Source of the DNA: Diaphorobacter limosus | Lineage (GTDB): Bacteria; Pseudomonadota; Gammaproteobacteria; Burkholderiales; Burkholderiaceae_C | NCBI RefSeq assembly: GCF_033100095.1 | Contig: NZ_CP136921.1 | Location: 1,148,501 to 1,212,500, forward strand | DNA length: 64,000 bases | Reading direction: 5' to 3' | Part shown: positions 26,294-37,606 of the stretch, one piece after another | Layout of the letters: each line of letters begins with the position of its first letter | Position numbering within the stretch: position 1 is the first letter of the stretch | Position numbers and translations under genes: made by a program | The notes under the pieces: generated by a model | The model's database searches: none | The model's input: only the letters and a program-made list of their open reading frames with translations | What the model was told of the DNA's origin: nothing

Positions 26294-26635
26294 TGTTCAC
26301 TATTTTGCGCATATGCAGAAAATTATTCTGCAAATTCGGAAATTTTGAAGAAATTAAGCAAATCTATCCAGACCGTCCCAAGCATACTCTGTACATCAAG
26401 GCGCTCTTACCGGGGCGCACAACATTGACAGGCCCCCACCCGGTTACCGCCGGGCGGGGTCTTGGCAAGCTGCCAGGCCGGCGCAAAAAAATTCATCCCG
26501 ACCGTGCAAAACGCTCAATGGCTCTTTGGCAGCCTGGCGCAAGCGATGCGCGTAAACCCTCTTTGTTACTACCTCTTACCGGAAAAGATACGGGCTCTGG
26601 ACAGACCAGACAACCCAACCGAAGGAGAGAGCTAG
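26294..26635. other. 342-base divergent control region (lrp-like / TRAP operon)
   Basis: An A+T-rich gap between the regulator and the TRAP binding-protein gene. The end next to the regulator holds the palindrome 26314-26332. The TRAP end has GAAGGAGAGAG just before the dctP start. The middle (about 26400-26600) shows nothing I recognise. Confidence 0.5.
26314..26332. promoter_or_regulatory. Palindromic operator, likely Lrp/AsnC site
   Basis: TGCAGAA-AATTA-TTCTGCA, a perfect inverted repeat with seven-base arms and an A+T-only centre, 21 bases from the regulator ATG. An A/T core between short arms is usual for Lrp-family sites, so autoregulation and perhaps control of the TRAP operon are likely. 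Confidence 0.6.
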
Positions 26636-27754
26636 ATGACAAAGCAGACCGTAGAGACAGGCCGCCGCAAGCTTCTCAAGGGCGCAGCCGTTGGCGCAGG
26701 CGCCCTCTCCGTGCCCATGATCAGCACGGCGCAGACGACCACCATGCGCTTTCAAAGCACCTGGCCGGCCAAGGACATCTTTCACGAATTTGCCGTGGAC
26801 ATCGCCAAGAAGGTGAACGACATGGCCGGCAATCGGCTGAAGATCGAAGTGCTGCCCGCAGGCGCCGTGGTGCCCGCCTTCCAGCTGCTGGATGCAGTCG
26901 CCAAAGGCACGCTGGACGGTGGCCACGGCGTGGTGGCCTATTGGTATGGCAAAAACCAGGCGGTGGCGCTGTGGGGCTCTGGCCCGGCATTTGGCATGGA
27001 TGCCAACATGGTACTGGCCTGGCACAACTACGGCGGGGGCAAGGAGCTGCTTGAAGAAATCTACAAGAGCCTGAACCTCGATGTGGTCTCCAAGCTCTAC
27101 GGCCCCATGCCCACGCAGCCCCTGGGCTGGTTCAAGAAACCCGTGTCCAAGGTGGCAGACCTCAAGGGGTTGAAGTTCCGCACCGTCGGCCTGGCTGTGG
27201 ACGTGTTCAATGAGCTCGGCGTGGCTGTCAATCCGCTGCCCGGTGGCGAGATCGTGCCGGCGCTCGATCGCGGCCTGCTCGACGCGGCCGAGTTCAACAA
27301 CGCCTCCAGCGACCGCGTGCTGGGCTTTCCCGACGTGGCCAAGAACTGCATGCTGCAGAGCTTTCACCAGTCGAGTGAGCAGTTCGAGGTGCTGTTCAAC
27401 AAGACCAAGTACGACGCGCTGCCGGCAGAACTCAAGTCCATCATCGACTACGCCACGCAGGCCGCCAGCGCCGACATGAGCTGGAAGGCTGCCGACCGCT
27501 ACGCCAAGGACTATGCCGAAATGCAAGCCAAGCAGGGCGTGAAGTTCTACAAGACGCCCGACGCCATCCTGCGCGCCCAGTTGGCCGCCTGGGACAAGGT
27601 CACGGCCAAGAAGGCGGCAGAGAACCCGATGTTCAAGAAGGTGCTGGATTCGATGCGTGCATTTGCCCAGCGCAGCGGACGCTGGCAGAACGACACCACC
27701 ATCGACTACCGGATGGCCTGGAATCACTACTTCGCACCCAAGAAGAAGGGGTAA
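26636..27754 (+). CDS. TRAP transporter substrate-binding protein DctP (Tat-exported)
   Basis: A 372-residue periplasmic binding protein of the DctP/TakP group. The N-terminus holds a twin-arginine signal (GRRKLLKGAAVGAGALSV). The TRAP region with the ligand-carboxylate arginine is ADLKGLKFRTVGLAVDVFNELG, followed by LPGGEIVPALDRGLLDAAEF. The ligand is an organic acid, not identifiable here (2-oxoacids and aromatic or sugar acids are known for TakP-like proteins). The start is ATG 26636 after GGAGAGAG. The fused membrane component is the next gene, past a strong terminator. Confidence 0.88.
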   Translation: MTKQTVETGRRKLLKGAAVGAGALSVPMISTAQTTTMRFQSTWPAKDIFHEFAVDIAKKVNDMAGNRLKIEVLPAGAVVPAFQLLDAVAKGTLDGGHGVVAYWYGKNQAVALWGSGPAFGMDANMVLAWHNYGGGKELLEEIYKSLNLDVVSKLYGPMPTQPLGWFKKPVSKVADLKGLKFRTVGLAVDVFNELGVAVNPLPGGEIVPALDRGLLDAAEFNNASSDRVLGFPDVAKNCMLQSFHQSSEQFEVLFNKTKYDALPAELKSIIDYATQAASADMSWKAADRYAKDYAEMQAKQGVKFYKTPDAILRAQLAAWDKVTAKKAAENPMFKKVLDSMRAFAQRSGRWQNDTTIDYRMAWNHYFAPKKKG

Positions 27755-27767
27755 GTCCGACCGCGAC

Positions 27768-27797
27768 AAGAAGGCCTTGAATCAGGCCTTCTTTTTT
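27768..27797 (+). terminator. Intrinsic terminator between dctP and fused dctQM
   Basis: AAGAAGGCCT-tgaatc-AGGCCTTCTT followed by TTTT, a ten-base perfect stem. As in many binding-protein operons, it should make the receptor far more abundant than the membrane part. Confidence 0.8.
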
Positions 27798-27874
27798 GCC
27801 TGCCACGGAGGGGCAAGCCCCCCCGCAAGGCACGCACTCCCCTTTCGCCTGCGAGCCCCTGCGGCTCTGTCACC

Positions 27875-30481
27875 ATGCAAAAACTGTTGCTTCGGATCGA
27901 CGCCGTGTCGACCTTCATTGGCAAGGCAGCCGCCTGGCTTTGCGTACCACTGACCTTGCTGATCTGCTGGGAGGTCTTTTCACGCTACGCACTCAACAAG
28001 CCCCACGCCTGGGTGCTGGACGTGCAAATCATGCTCTACGGCACCATGTTCATGCTTGCCGGCGCCTACACCCTGGCCAAGAACGGCCATGTGCGCGGCG
28101 ACGTGCTGTATGGCTTTTTCAGCCCCCGCGTGCAGGCCGGGCTGGACTTGGCCTTGTACGGCCTATTCTTCCTGCCGGGTGTGCTGGCCATGACCTGGGC
28201 CGGCTGGAACTACGCGCAGGAGTCGCTGGCGATTCGCGAGCAGACCTTCTCGGCCGAGCCCTTGCCGCTGTATCCGTTCAAGTTCGTGATTCCGCTGGCC
28301 GGCGCCGCGCTGCTGCTGCAGGGGCTGGCCGAAATTGCGCGCTGTGTGATCTGCCTGCGCCAGGGCGCATGGCCAAGGCGCGAAGACGACGTGGAGGAAG
28401 TGGACGTCGAAAAACTCAAGCAGATGGTGCATATCGAGGGCACCATGTACGAAGCCAGCCAGCCCACGTCCACACCCGGCCAGCAGGGGGGGCAAGCCAT
28501 GAAGCTGCGCAAGGAACTGTGGTTCGGCCTGTCCATCATGGCCCTGGTGGTGGGCGGCGCGGCCTGGGGGCTGCTGAGCACACCCACCATCACCAACGGC
28601 CACCTGGGCCTGCTGATGCTGTCGCTGGTGGTGGTGGCCATCATGCTGGGCTTTCCCACCGCCTTCACCCTCATGGGTATGGGCATGATCTTCACCTGGC
28701 TGGCGTACGACCGGGACATCACCCGCTCGCTCGACCTGATGGTGCAGGCCGCCTACAAGAGCATGGTCAACGACGTGCTGATTGCCATCCCGCTGTTCGT
28801 GTTCATGGGCTACCTGGTTGAGCGCGCCAACCTGATCGAAAAGCTGTTCAAGAGCCTGCACCTGGCGATGGCGCGCATCCCGGGCTCGCTGGCCGTGGCC
28901 ACGCTGGTCACCTGCGCCATCTTTGCCACCGCCACCGGCATCGTCGGTGCCGTGGTCACGCTGATGGGCCTGCTGGCGCTGCCGGCCATGCTACGCGCCG
29001 GCTACAGCATCCCGCTGTCGGCCGGCGCCATCACGGCCGGCGGCTGCCTGGGCATCCTGATTCCGCCTTCGGTCCTGCTCATCCTGTATGGCGCGACCGC
29101 CGGGGTGTCGGTGGTGCAGCTGTACGCCGGCGCCTTCTTCCCTGGCATCGTGCTGGCGGGCCTGTATGTGGTCTACGTGGTCATAGTGGCCAAGATCAAG
29201 CCGACCTGGGCGCCACCACTGTCCGATGGCGAACGCCAGGTCGATCTGCCGGCGCTGACCGCCGCACTGCCCGCGCAGACCGGCCAGCATGCCGTGGTGC
29301 GACTGCTGGACGCGCTCAAGGGCCGGCGCAACGCCCAGGTGCCACTGGCCCATGTGCTGCGCCAGCTGGCCCTGGTGGTCTTGCCCGGGCTGCTGTTTCT
29401 GGTGCTGGTGGTGAGCAGCTGGAACGCCGTCACCACGGTCAAGGTGGAGGAGACGTTCGACATCCAGCCCATAGGCCTGGGCGAAAGCGGCTCCTCTGCC
29501 TCCGGCCTGCAAGAGCCGCCCGGCGACGGAGGTTTGCAAGAGCTCCCGGCAGAGGGCAGCCTCCAGGAGCCCCCCGCAGAGCAAGCCGAAGAGAACCAGC
29601 CGGATACCGCGCTGGCCGAGCCCCCGGGCGCCGAGCCCGAAGTTCAGGCACAGGGCCAGGATGGCGCGGCCGTGGCCGAACCGCCGGCCGCTGCAGCGGC
29701 CGAGGCCCCAGCCCAGGCCGAGACGCAGCCGGCCCCCACCTGGTGGTGGGTGTTGTTCTCGCTGCTGGGGGCGGTCACGACCCTGTTCTACCTGTTCCTG
29801 AGCTTTGCCCGGCTTGAAATCTTCAAGATGCTGCTGAGCTCCTTCTTCCCGCTGATGATGCTCATCCTGGCGGTGCTGGGCTCCATCGTCTCCGGCCTGG
29901 CCACGCCCACCGAGGCGGCGGCCATGGGGGCGCTCGGCGGCTTTCTGCTGGCGGCGGCCTACCGGCAGCTGACCATGGACGTGCTGCGCGAGTCGGTCTA
30001 CCTGACGGCCAAGACCTCGGCCATGGTGTGCTGGCTGTTCGTGGGCTCGGCCATCTTTTCAGCCGCCTTTGCGCTGCTGGGCGGACAGGAAGTGATCGAG
30101 AAATGGGTGCTGTCCATGAACCTCACCAAGGTCGAGTTCATGGTGCTGTCCCAGATCGTCATCTTCCTGCTCGGCTGGCCGCTGGAGTGGACGGAGATCA
30201 TCGTGATCTTCATGCCCATCTTCATTCCACTGCTGAGCCACTTCGGGGTCGATCCGCTGTTCTTCGGCCTGCTGGTGGCGCTGAACCTGCAGACCGCCTT
30301 CCTGTCACCACCCGTGGCCATGTCGGCGTTCTATCTGAAGGGCGTGGCGCCGCCGTATGTGACGCTGAACCAGATCTTCCTGGGCATGCTGCCCTTCATG
30401 GGCATACAGATCCTGGCCATCGTGCTGCTGTATGCCTGGCCGTCCATAGGCCTGTGGCTGCCGCAGCTGCTCTACAAGTAA
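27875..30481 (+). CDS. Fused TRAP transporter membrane protein DctQ-DctM
   Basis: An 868-residue inner-membrane protein. The first 170 or so residues are the four-helix small subunit (DctQ; ICWEVFSRYALNKPHAWVLD). From about residue 210 the rest is the large DctM subunit (GFPTAFTLMGMGMIFTWL, IPLFVFMGYLVERANLI, AGGCLGILIPPSVLLILYGA, and the later ATPTEAAAMGALGGFLLAA-like GLATPTEAAAMGA). Within DctM, residues about 529-622 are a low-complexity Pro/Glu/Ala segment with LQEPP-type repeats between two hydrophobic segments; it is not part of the family fold. It works with the DctP gene upstream. Confidence 0.88.
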   Translation: MQKLLLRIDAVSTFIGKAAAWLCVPLTLLICWEVFSRYALNKPHAWVLDVQIMLYGTMFMLAGAYTLAKNGHVRGDVLYGFFSPRVQAGLDLALYGLFFLPGVLAMTWAGWNYAQESLAIREQTFSAEPLPLYPFKFVIPLAGAALLLQGLAEIARCVICLRQGAWPRREDDVEEVDVEKLKQMVHIEGTMYEASQPTSTPGQQGGQAMKLRKELWFGLSIMALVVGGAAWGLLSTPTITNGHLGLLMLSLVVVAIMLGFPTAFTLMGMGMIFTWLAYDRDITRSLDLMVQAAYKSMVNDVLIAIPLFVFMGYLVERANLIEKLFKSLHLAMARIPGSLAVATLVTCAIFATATGIVGAVVTLMGLLALPAMLRAGYSIPLSAGAITAGGCLGILIPPSVLLILYGATAGVSVVQLYAGAFFPGIVLAGLYVVYVVIVAKIKPTWAPPLSDGERQVDLPALTAALPAQTGQHAVVRLLDALKGRRNAQVPLAHVLRQLALVVLPGLLFLVLVVSSWNAVTTVKVEETFDIQPIGLGESGSSASGLQEPPGDGGLQELPAEGSLQEPPAEQAEENQPDTALAEPPGAEPEVQAQGQDGAAVAEPPAAAAAEAPAQAETQPAPTWWWVLFSLLGAVTTLFYLFLSFARLEIFKMLLSSFFPLMMLILAVLGSIVSGLATPTEAAAMGALGGFLLAAAYRQLTMDVLRESVYLTAKTSAMVCWLFVGSAIFSAAFALLGGQEVIEKWVLSMNLTKVEFMVLSQIVIFLLGWPLEWTEIIVIFMPIFIPLLSHFGVDPLFFGLLVALNLQTAFLSPPVAMSAFYLKGVAPPYVTLNQIFLGMLPFMGIQILAIVLLYAWPSIGLWLPQLLYK

Positions 30482-30503
30482 GGCCAGGGGCCGTCGCCTG
30501 TGA

Positions 30504-31565
30504 TCAGACCATCTGATACCAGGCGCAGCCCTCCTGCCCGATGCTCACCCTGGCCTCGCCACGCGCCACCAGGTAGTTGAGATGGGCCACGCTCTCGCCC
30601 GTGGCCAGGCTCATCTGCATGTTGTCCGCGGTGACCGGGCGGGAAAACAGCGCGCCATAGACATCGACCACGCGCTGCGGTTGCCGCAAGGCCTCTCGCA
30701 GCCTGTCGAGCGCCCGATGCTGGCTGTCGCGCAGCGCGGCAATGCGCCGATGCAGGCCCCGGAAGGGCTGGTTGTGCGATGGCAGCACCAACACATCGTC
30801 GGCCACGCTGCGCTCGAGCTTTTCCAGCGACTCCAGCCAGTCGGCCAACGGGTTGGCATCGGGCTCGGCCGGAAACACCGAGACGTTGGACGAAATGCCG
30901 GGCAGCACCTGGTCGCCCGAGATCAACAGCTTCAGCTCGGGGCAGTACAGGCAGGCATGCTCGGGCGAATGGCCCGTGCCCACCACCACGCGCCAGCGCT
31001 GCTCGCCTATACAGATCTCCTCGCCATCGCGCAGGCGCCGGTAGCTGTCGGGCAGCGCATAGATCAGCTTGCCAAAGCCGCCAAAGCGGGTGCGGTAGGT
31101 TTCGATCGCCTCCTCGCCCCAGCCGGCACGCTGGTAGAACTGGATGGCATCATCCGGCGCCTCGCGCCCGGTATCGACACTCAATGCGCGGCAGCTCAGG
31201 TACTCCAGGCGGCTGATCCACAGACGGCAGCCGAACTTGCGCGTCAGCCAGCCGGCCATGCCGATATGGTCGGGGTGCATGTGGGTGACGAAAACACGCG
31301 TCACCGGCCCATCGAGCACCCCCGCAAACAGCTGGCGCCAGGCACCCGCCGTGTCGGTGGACCAGATGCCGGTATCGACCAGCGCCCAGCCATCGCCATC
31401 ACGCAAAGCCCACAGGTTGATGTGGTCCAGCGCAAACGGCATGGGCATGCGCAGCCACCATACGCCCGGGGCCAGTTCTTTGGCGTCGCCTACCACGGGC
31501 GCAACGCCGCATGGGTAGACCAGGCCGTTCTTGTCCGTCACCACTTCTTCAGCCATTGATGCCAC
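30504..31565 (-). CDS. MBL-fold metallo-hydrolase
   Basis: A 353-residue metallo-beta-lactamase-fold protein. The metal motif is VTHMHPDHIGMAGWL (about residues 92-106). A further His is in GTGHSPEHACLY, Asp in LLISGDQVLPGIS, and a late His in VLPSHNQPFRG. This is the glyoxalase II-like/thioesterase group; the substrate is unknown. A second ATG at 31556 is also possible. It converges with the TRAP gene, 22 bases from its stop, and is divergent from the glycine riboswitch. Confidence 0.82.
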   Translation of the reverse strand: MASMAEEVVTDKNGLVYPCGVAPVVGDAKELAPGVWWLRMPMPFALDHINLWALRDGDGWALVDTGIWSTDTAGAWRQLFAGVLDGPVTRVFVTHMHPDHIGMAGWLTRKFGCRLWISRLEYLSCRALSVDTGREAPDDAIQFYQRAGWGEEAIETYRTRFGGFGKLIYALPDSYRRLRDGEEICIGEQRWRVVVGTGHSPEHACLYCPELKLLISGDQVLPGISSNVSVFPAEPDANPLADWLESLEKLERSVADDVLVLPSHNQPFRGLHRRIAALRDSQHRALDRLREALRQPQRVVDVYGALFSRPVTADNMQMSLATGESVAHLNYLVARGEARVSIGQEGCAWYQMV

Positions 31566-31660
31566 TACCGACCTTCATTTTTGTTACCAACTGGCAGCTT
31601 ATCGGAAAACACCAGGACGCATTGCCCAGCCTGTCGCGCAAGGTAGAATTGCCGGCTGTC

Positions 31661-31858
31661 AGGAGAGAGCCCCCTGTGGGGCCGCCGAAGGCGCAGGCAA
31701 CAGCCAAAACGCTCAGGCAAAAGGACTGACGACACGCCCGCGATTGCTGCGGGCGTTTCCTTGCTGGAGAGAGGCGCCCCAACCGGTTTCGGGCGTCCAC
31801 CGAAGGAGCAAACCCTGCCATCCGGGGTGAATCTCTCAGGTAAAGAGGACAGCAGGGC
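31661..31858 (+). ncRNA. Tandem glycine riboswitch (gcvT-type)
   Basis: Two glycine aptamers ahead of gcvT. The first (about 31661-31727) has GGAGAGAG, CCGCCGAAGGCGCA and CTCAGGCAAAAGGAC. The second (about 31765-31850) has GGAGAGAGG, CACCGAAGGAGCAAA and CTCTCAGGTAAAGAGGAC. Glycine binding is expected to turn on the cleavage operon. Between the aptamers there is a long linker with an extra G+C-rich hairpin (31734-31756), where the family usually has a short linker. Confidence 0.92.
31734..31756 (+). promoter_or_regulatory. Extra hairpin in the glycine riboswitch linker
   Basis: ACGCCCGC-gattgct-GCGGGCGT, an eight-base perfect stem between the two aptamers, followed by TTCCTTGC. It is not a normal terminator because it lacks a T-run. 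Confidence 0.6.
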
Positions 31859-31909
31859 AAACACCATGGTGCGTTGCGCCATGGCCCGCATTTGCCCTGG
31901 AGACATGCC

Positions 31910-33037
31910 TTGTCCGACACCGAACTGCTGACCACCCCCCTGAACGCCCTGCACATCGAGCTGGGCGCCCGCATGGTGCCCTTTGCCGGCTACTCCATGC
32001 CCGTGCAGTACAAGAGCGGGCTGATGGCCGAACACCAGCACACGCGCCAGGCCGCCGGCCTGTTCGACGTCTCGCACATGGGCCAGCTCAAGCTTATCGG
32101 AGCCGACGCGGCGGCGGCGCTGGAGTCTCTGATGCCGGTGGACGTGCAGGGCCTGGCCGAAGGCAAGCAGCGCTACGGCCTGCTGCTCAACGACGAGGGC
32201 GGCGTGATCGACGACCTGATGTTCTTCAACCAGGGAAACGACACCTGGTTCCTGATCGTCAACGGTGCCTGCAAGCTCACCGACATCGCGCATATCGAGA
32301 CGCATATCGGCAACCGCTGCCAGATCGTCACCCTGCCCACCCAGGGCCTGCTGGCGCTGCAGGGGCCGCAGGCGGTCACGGCCCTCTCGCGCCTGGTGCC
32401 GGGCGTGGAAAAGCTGGTCTTCATGAGCGGCGCCAGCTTCGCCTGGAATGGCGCCGAGCTGTTCATCACGCGCAGCGGCTACACCGGCGAGGACGGCTTT
32501 GAAATCTCCGTGCCCGGCGACCACACCGAGGCCCTGGCACGCGCCCTGCTGGCCCAGCCCGAGGTGAAGCCGATTGGCCTGGGCGCGCGCAATTCGCTGC
32601 GCCTGGAGGCCGGCCTGTGCCTGTACGGCAACGACATCGACAGCACCACCACTCCGCCCGAGGCGGCGCTGAACTGGGCCATCCAGAAGGTGCGCCGCAC
32701 CGGCGGCGAGCGCGCTGGCGGCTTTCCGGGCGCGGCCAAGGTGCTGGCGCAGATCGACAACCCGGCCAGCCTGACGAAGAAGCGCGTCGGCCTGATCGCC
32801 AAAGAGCGCGTGCCGGTGCGCGAGCCGGCGGTGCTGGAGAACCTGGACGGCCAGCATGTCGGCCATGTCACCAGCGGCCTGCTCTCGCCCACGCTGAACC
32901 AGCCCATCGCCCTGGCCTACGTGCAGCCCGAGTACGCCCAGCCCGGCACCGAGGTGTTTGCCATGGTGCGCGGCAAGCCCGTGGCCATGGTGGTCTCGCC
33001 CACGCCCTTCCTGCCCCCGCGCTACCACCGCGGCTGA
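31910..33037 (+). CDS. gcvT: Glycine cleavage system T protein (aminomethyltransferase), TTG start
   Basis: A 375-residue aminomethyltransferase that takes the methylamine group from lipoyl-GcvH, gives methylene-tetrahydrofolate and releases ammonia. Motifs are MVPFAGYSMPVQY near the N-terminus, GLFDVSHMGQ, and the folate-binding Asp/Arg region (ITRSGYTGEDGFEISV), then GLGARNSLRLEAGLCLYGND. The start is TTG 31910 (LSDTELL), because GGAGA (31899-31903) lies seven bases upstream and the fold starts there; no ATG fits. It is controlled by the riboswitch and is first in gcvTHP. Confidence 0.94.
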   Translation: MSDTELLTTPLNALHIELGARMVPFAGYSMPVQYKSGLMAEHQHTRQAAGLFDVSHMGQLKLIGADAAAALESLMPVDVQGLAEGKQRYGLLLNDEGGVIDDLMFFNQGNDTWFLIVNGACKLTDIAHIETHIGNRCQIVTLPTQGLLALQGPQAVTALSRLVPGVEKLVFMSGASFAWNGAELFITRSGYTGEDGFEISVPGDHTEALARALLAQPEVKPIGLGARNSLRLEAGLCLYGNDIDSTTTPPEAALNWAIQKVRRTGGERAGGFPGAAKVLAQIDNPASLTKKRVGLIAKERVPVREPAVLENLDGQHVGHVTSGLLSPTLNQPIALAYVQPEYAQPGTEVFAMVRGKPVAMVVSPTPFLPPRYHRG

Positions 33038-33118
33038 TTTTTTCGGTTTCGCTACACCGGCAGCGCGGCTACAGTGCGCGCTGCCCCTTCTCACAACTTT
33101 TTTTATCGGAGCATCGCC

Positions 33119-33493
33119 ATGAGCATCCAGTTTTCCAAAGACCACGAGTGGGTCAACAGCGCCGACGCCAACGCCGCCGTGGTCGGCATCACCGTACATG
33201 CGCAGGACGCGCTGGGCGACGTGGTCTTCGTCGACCTGCCCGCCGTGGGCGCCACCTTTGCCCAGGGCGACGTGGCCGGCGTGGTCGAGTCGGTGAAGGC
33301 CGCGGCCGACGTCTACATGCCGGTGAGCGGCGAGGTCGTCGAGGTGAACGAGGCCCTGCGTGACGATCCTTCGCTGGCCAACTCCGACCCCATGAACGCC
33401 GGCTGGTTCTTCAAGGTCAAGCTCTCTGCCCCCGCCGAGCTGGACGCGCTGATGGACGAAGCGGCCTACAACGCCTTTGCCGCCAGCGCGTGA
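33119..33493 (+). CDS. gcvH: Glycine cleavage system H protein
   Basis: A 124-residue lipoyl carrier that shuttles the aminomethyl group between GcvP and GcvT. The lipoylated lysine lies in VESVKAAADVYMPVSGEV. The flanks HEWV and NSDPMNAGWFFKVK are typical. ATG 33119 follows a TCGGAG site. It comes after gcvT with an 81-base gap. Confidence 0.95.
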   Translation: MSIQFSKDHEWVNSADANAAVVGITVHAQDALGDVVFVDLPAVGATFAQGDVAGVVESVKAAADVYMPVSGEVVEVNEALRDDPSLANSDPMNAGWFFKVKLSAPAELDALMDEAAYNAFAASA

Positions 33494-33503
33494 TGAGCGT
33501 TGA

Positions 33504-33533
33504 GCGTTGAGCGTCCCCTCAGACGCTCAACGC
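33504..33533 (+). repeat. Hairpin between gcvH and gcvP
   Basis: GCGTTGAGCGT-cccctcag-ACGCTCAACGC, an 11-base perfect stem built on short gagcgtt direct repeats (33495-33514). It has no T-run, so it is more likely an mRNA processing or stability structure than a terminator. Confidence 0.55.
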
Positions 33534-33612
33534 CAAATGCATCACCCAAAAATATGAGCTGCCCGCGCTGATCCAGCAAGGGCTACCAGCCAATCTGACC
33601 TGAACCCACCCC

Positions 33613-36495
<2,883 letters not shown>

Positions 36496-36520
36496 AACCG
36501 CCGCGCACGGAGAAATGTGG

Positions 36521-37501
36521 ATGGCCAGCGAAAATCTAAAACCCGAAAAACTGGCCGTCCTCATTGACGCCGACAACACGACATCCAGCTGCGCACAGGG
36601 CTTGCTGGAGGAAATCGCCAAGTACGGCATCGCCAGCGTCAAACGCATTTACGGCGACTGGAGCAGCCCCCTGCTCAGCGGCTGGCGCAGCATTCTTCTC
36701 AAGCACGCGCTGGTACCCATCCAGCAATTCGCCTACACGAAGGGCAAAGATGCCACCGACATGGGGCTGATCATCGACGCGATGGATCTGCTCTACAGCG
36801 GCCACTTCGACGGCTTCTGCCTGGTCTCCAGCGACAGCGATTTCACGCCTCTGGCATCACGCATCCGAGCTTCGGGCCGAATGGTCTATGGCTTTGGCAG
36901 GGAGAAAACACCTGAGGCATTCAGGCAAGCCTGCGACCGGTTTTTCTACATTGAAAACCTCGGTGAAGCAGGAAAAGGCAAGGATGACATCGTTACCGTG
37001 CCGAATGCAGTTATGGCCGCCTCGCCTGACATTGCCAAACCTGCCGCCAAGCCAAGGCAAATGGATGGAACCACCAAAAACCTGTTGTACAAATCGATCA
37101 AGGACGCCACCGACGAAACCACCGGTTGGGCCTTCGTTGGCAAAATCGGCAACGTCATCAGTGAAACGCGGCCAGACTTCGACTCTCGCACCTATGGTTA
37201 CGCCAAGCTCTCCGGAATGCTGCGCGAGCTACGAGGCCTGCAATTTCGCACCGACGAAGCCAACCGCATGTATTGTCGGAAAATACCTTTTGGCGATCTC
37301 ATCAAATTGCTTGATGAAGCTTTCAACAAATTCAAGAACGCCAAGGGCTGGGCCAGCCTTGACGTGACTGGCAAGTACGTGAAGCCGCGCTGGAACTGGG
37401 AAGAGTATGGGTTTGAAAGCTTTACTGATCTTCTCAGCAAGGTAGATCATGTGGAAATCGCCAACGACAGCATGCGCATGCAGGTATCCATTGCGCCGTA
37501 G
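36521..37501 (+). CDS. NYN-domain ribonuclease-like protein with LOTUS/OST-HTH domain
   Basis: A 326-residue protein. The N-terminal NYN (PIN-like) nuclease domain spans about residues 8-135, with the acidic residues expected for metal binding: LAVLIDADN, KDATDMGLIIDAMDLL, and CLVSSDSDFTPL. The C-terminal half has an OST-HTH/LOTUS winged helix (about 180-245, KNLLYKSIKDATD ... TYGYAKLSGMLREL) and a second LOTUS-like stretch (about 255-320). This build is linked to RNA binding and cleavage. ATG 36521 fits the GGAG at 36509-36512; an ATG at 36515 and a GTG at 36482 are alternatives. By eye it has about half G+C, clearly less than its neighbours, and it is bracketed by two gcvP 3' ends, which suggests acquisition. 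Confidence 0.85.
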   Translation: MASENLKPEKLAVLIDADNTTSSCAQGLLEEIAKYGIASVKRIYGDWSSPLLSGWRSILLKHALVPIQQFAYTKGKDATDMGLIIDAMDLLYSGHFDGFCLVSSDSDFTPLASRIRASGRMVYGFGREKTPEAFRQACDRFFYIENLGEAGKGKDDIVTVPNAVMAASPDIAKPAAKPRQMDGTTKNLLYKSIKDATDETTGWAFVGKIGNVISETRPDFDSRTYGYAKLSGMLRELRGLQFRTDEANRMYCRKIPFGDLIKLLDEAFNKFKNAKGWASLDVTGKYVKPRWNWEEYGFESFTDLLSKVDHVEIANDSMRMQVSIAP

Positions 37502-37502
37502 C

Positions 37503-37545
37503 GCCCCTGTTCTGCAGCTGCGTTCCATTGTCTGATCTCGACTAA
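37503..37545 (+). pseudogene. Displaced, diverged 3' end of gcvP
   Basis: These bases read in frame as LFCSCVPLSDLD and a stop, homologous to the present gcvP end [12 protein letters not shown]. The first 18 bases match exactly; the rest differ in sequence but keep the frame and stop position. It looks like the old gcvP end, cut off when the NYN gene came in, and it keeps the gcvP-like terminator right after it. Confidence 0.75.
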
Positions 37546-37566
37546 AGTCAATCCGTAAGCACCCTC

Positions 37567-37595
37567 AAAGGCCCTACCATCGGGCCTTTGTTTTT
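37567..37595 (+). terminator. Intrinsic terminator after the gcvP remnant / NYN gene
   Basis: AAAGGCCC-taccatc-GGGCCTTT followed by GTTTTT. It probably once ended gcvTHP and now ends the NYN transcript. Confidence 0.75.
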
Positions 37596-37606
37596 GGAAG
37601 GCTTCC

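Noticed and set aside
33495..33514. Short gagcgtt tandem repeat after gcvH as a CRISPR or VNTR
   Set aside because: Only three short units that form one arm of a hairpin.
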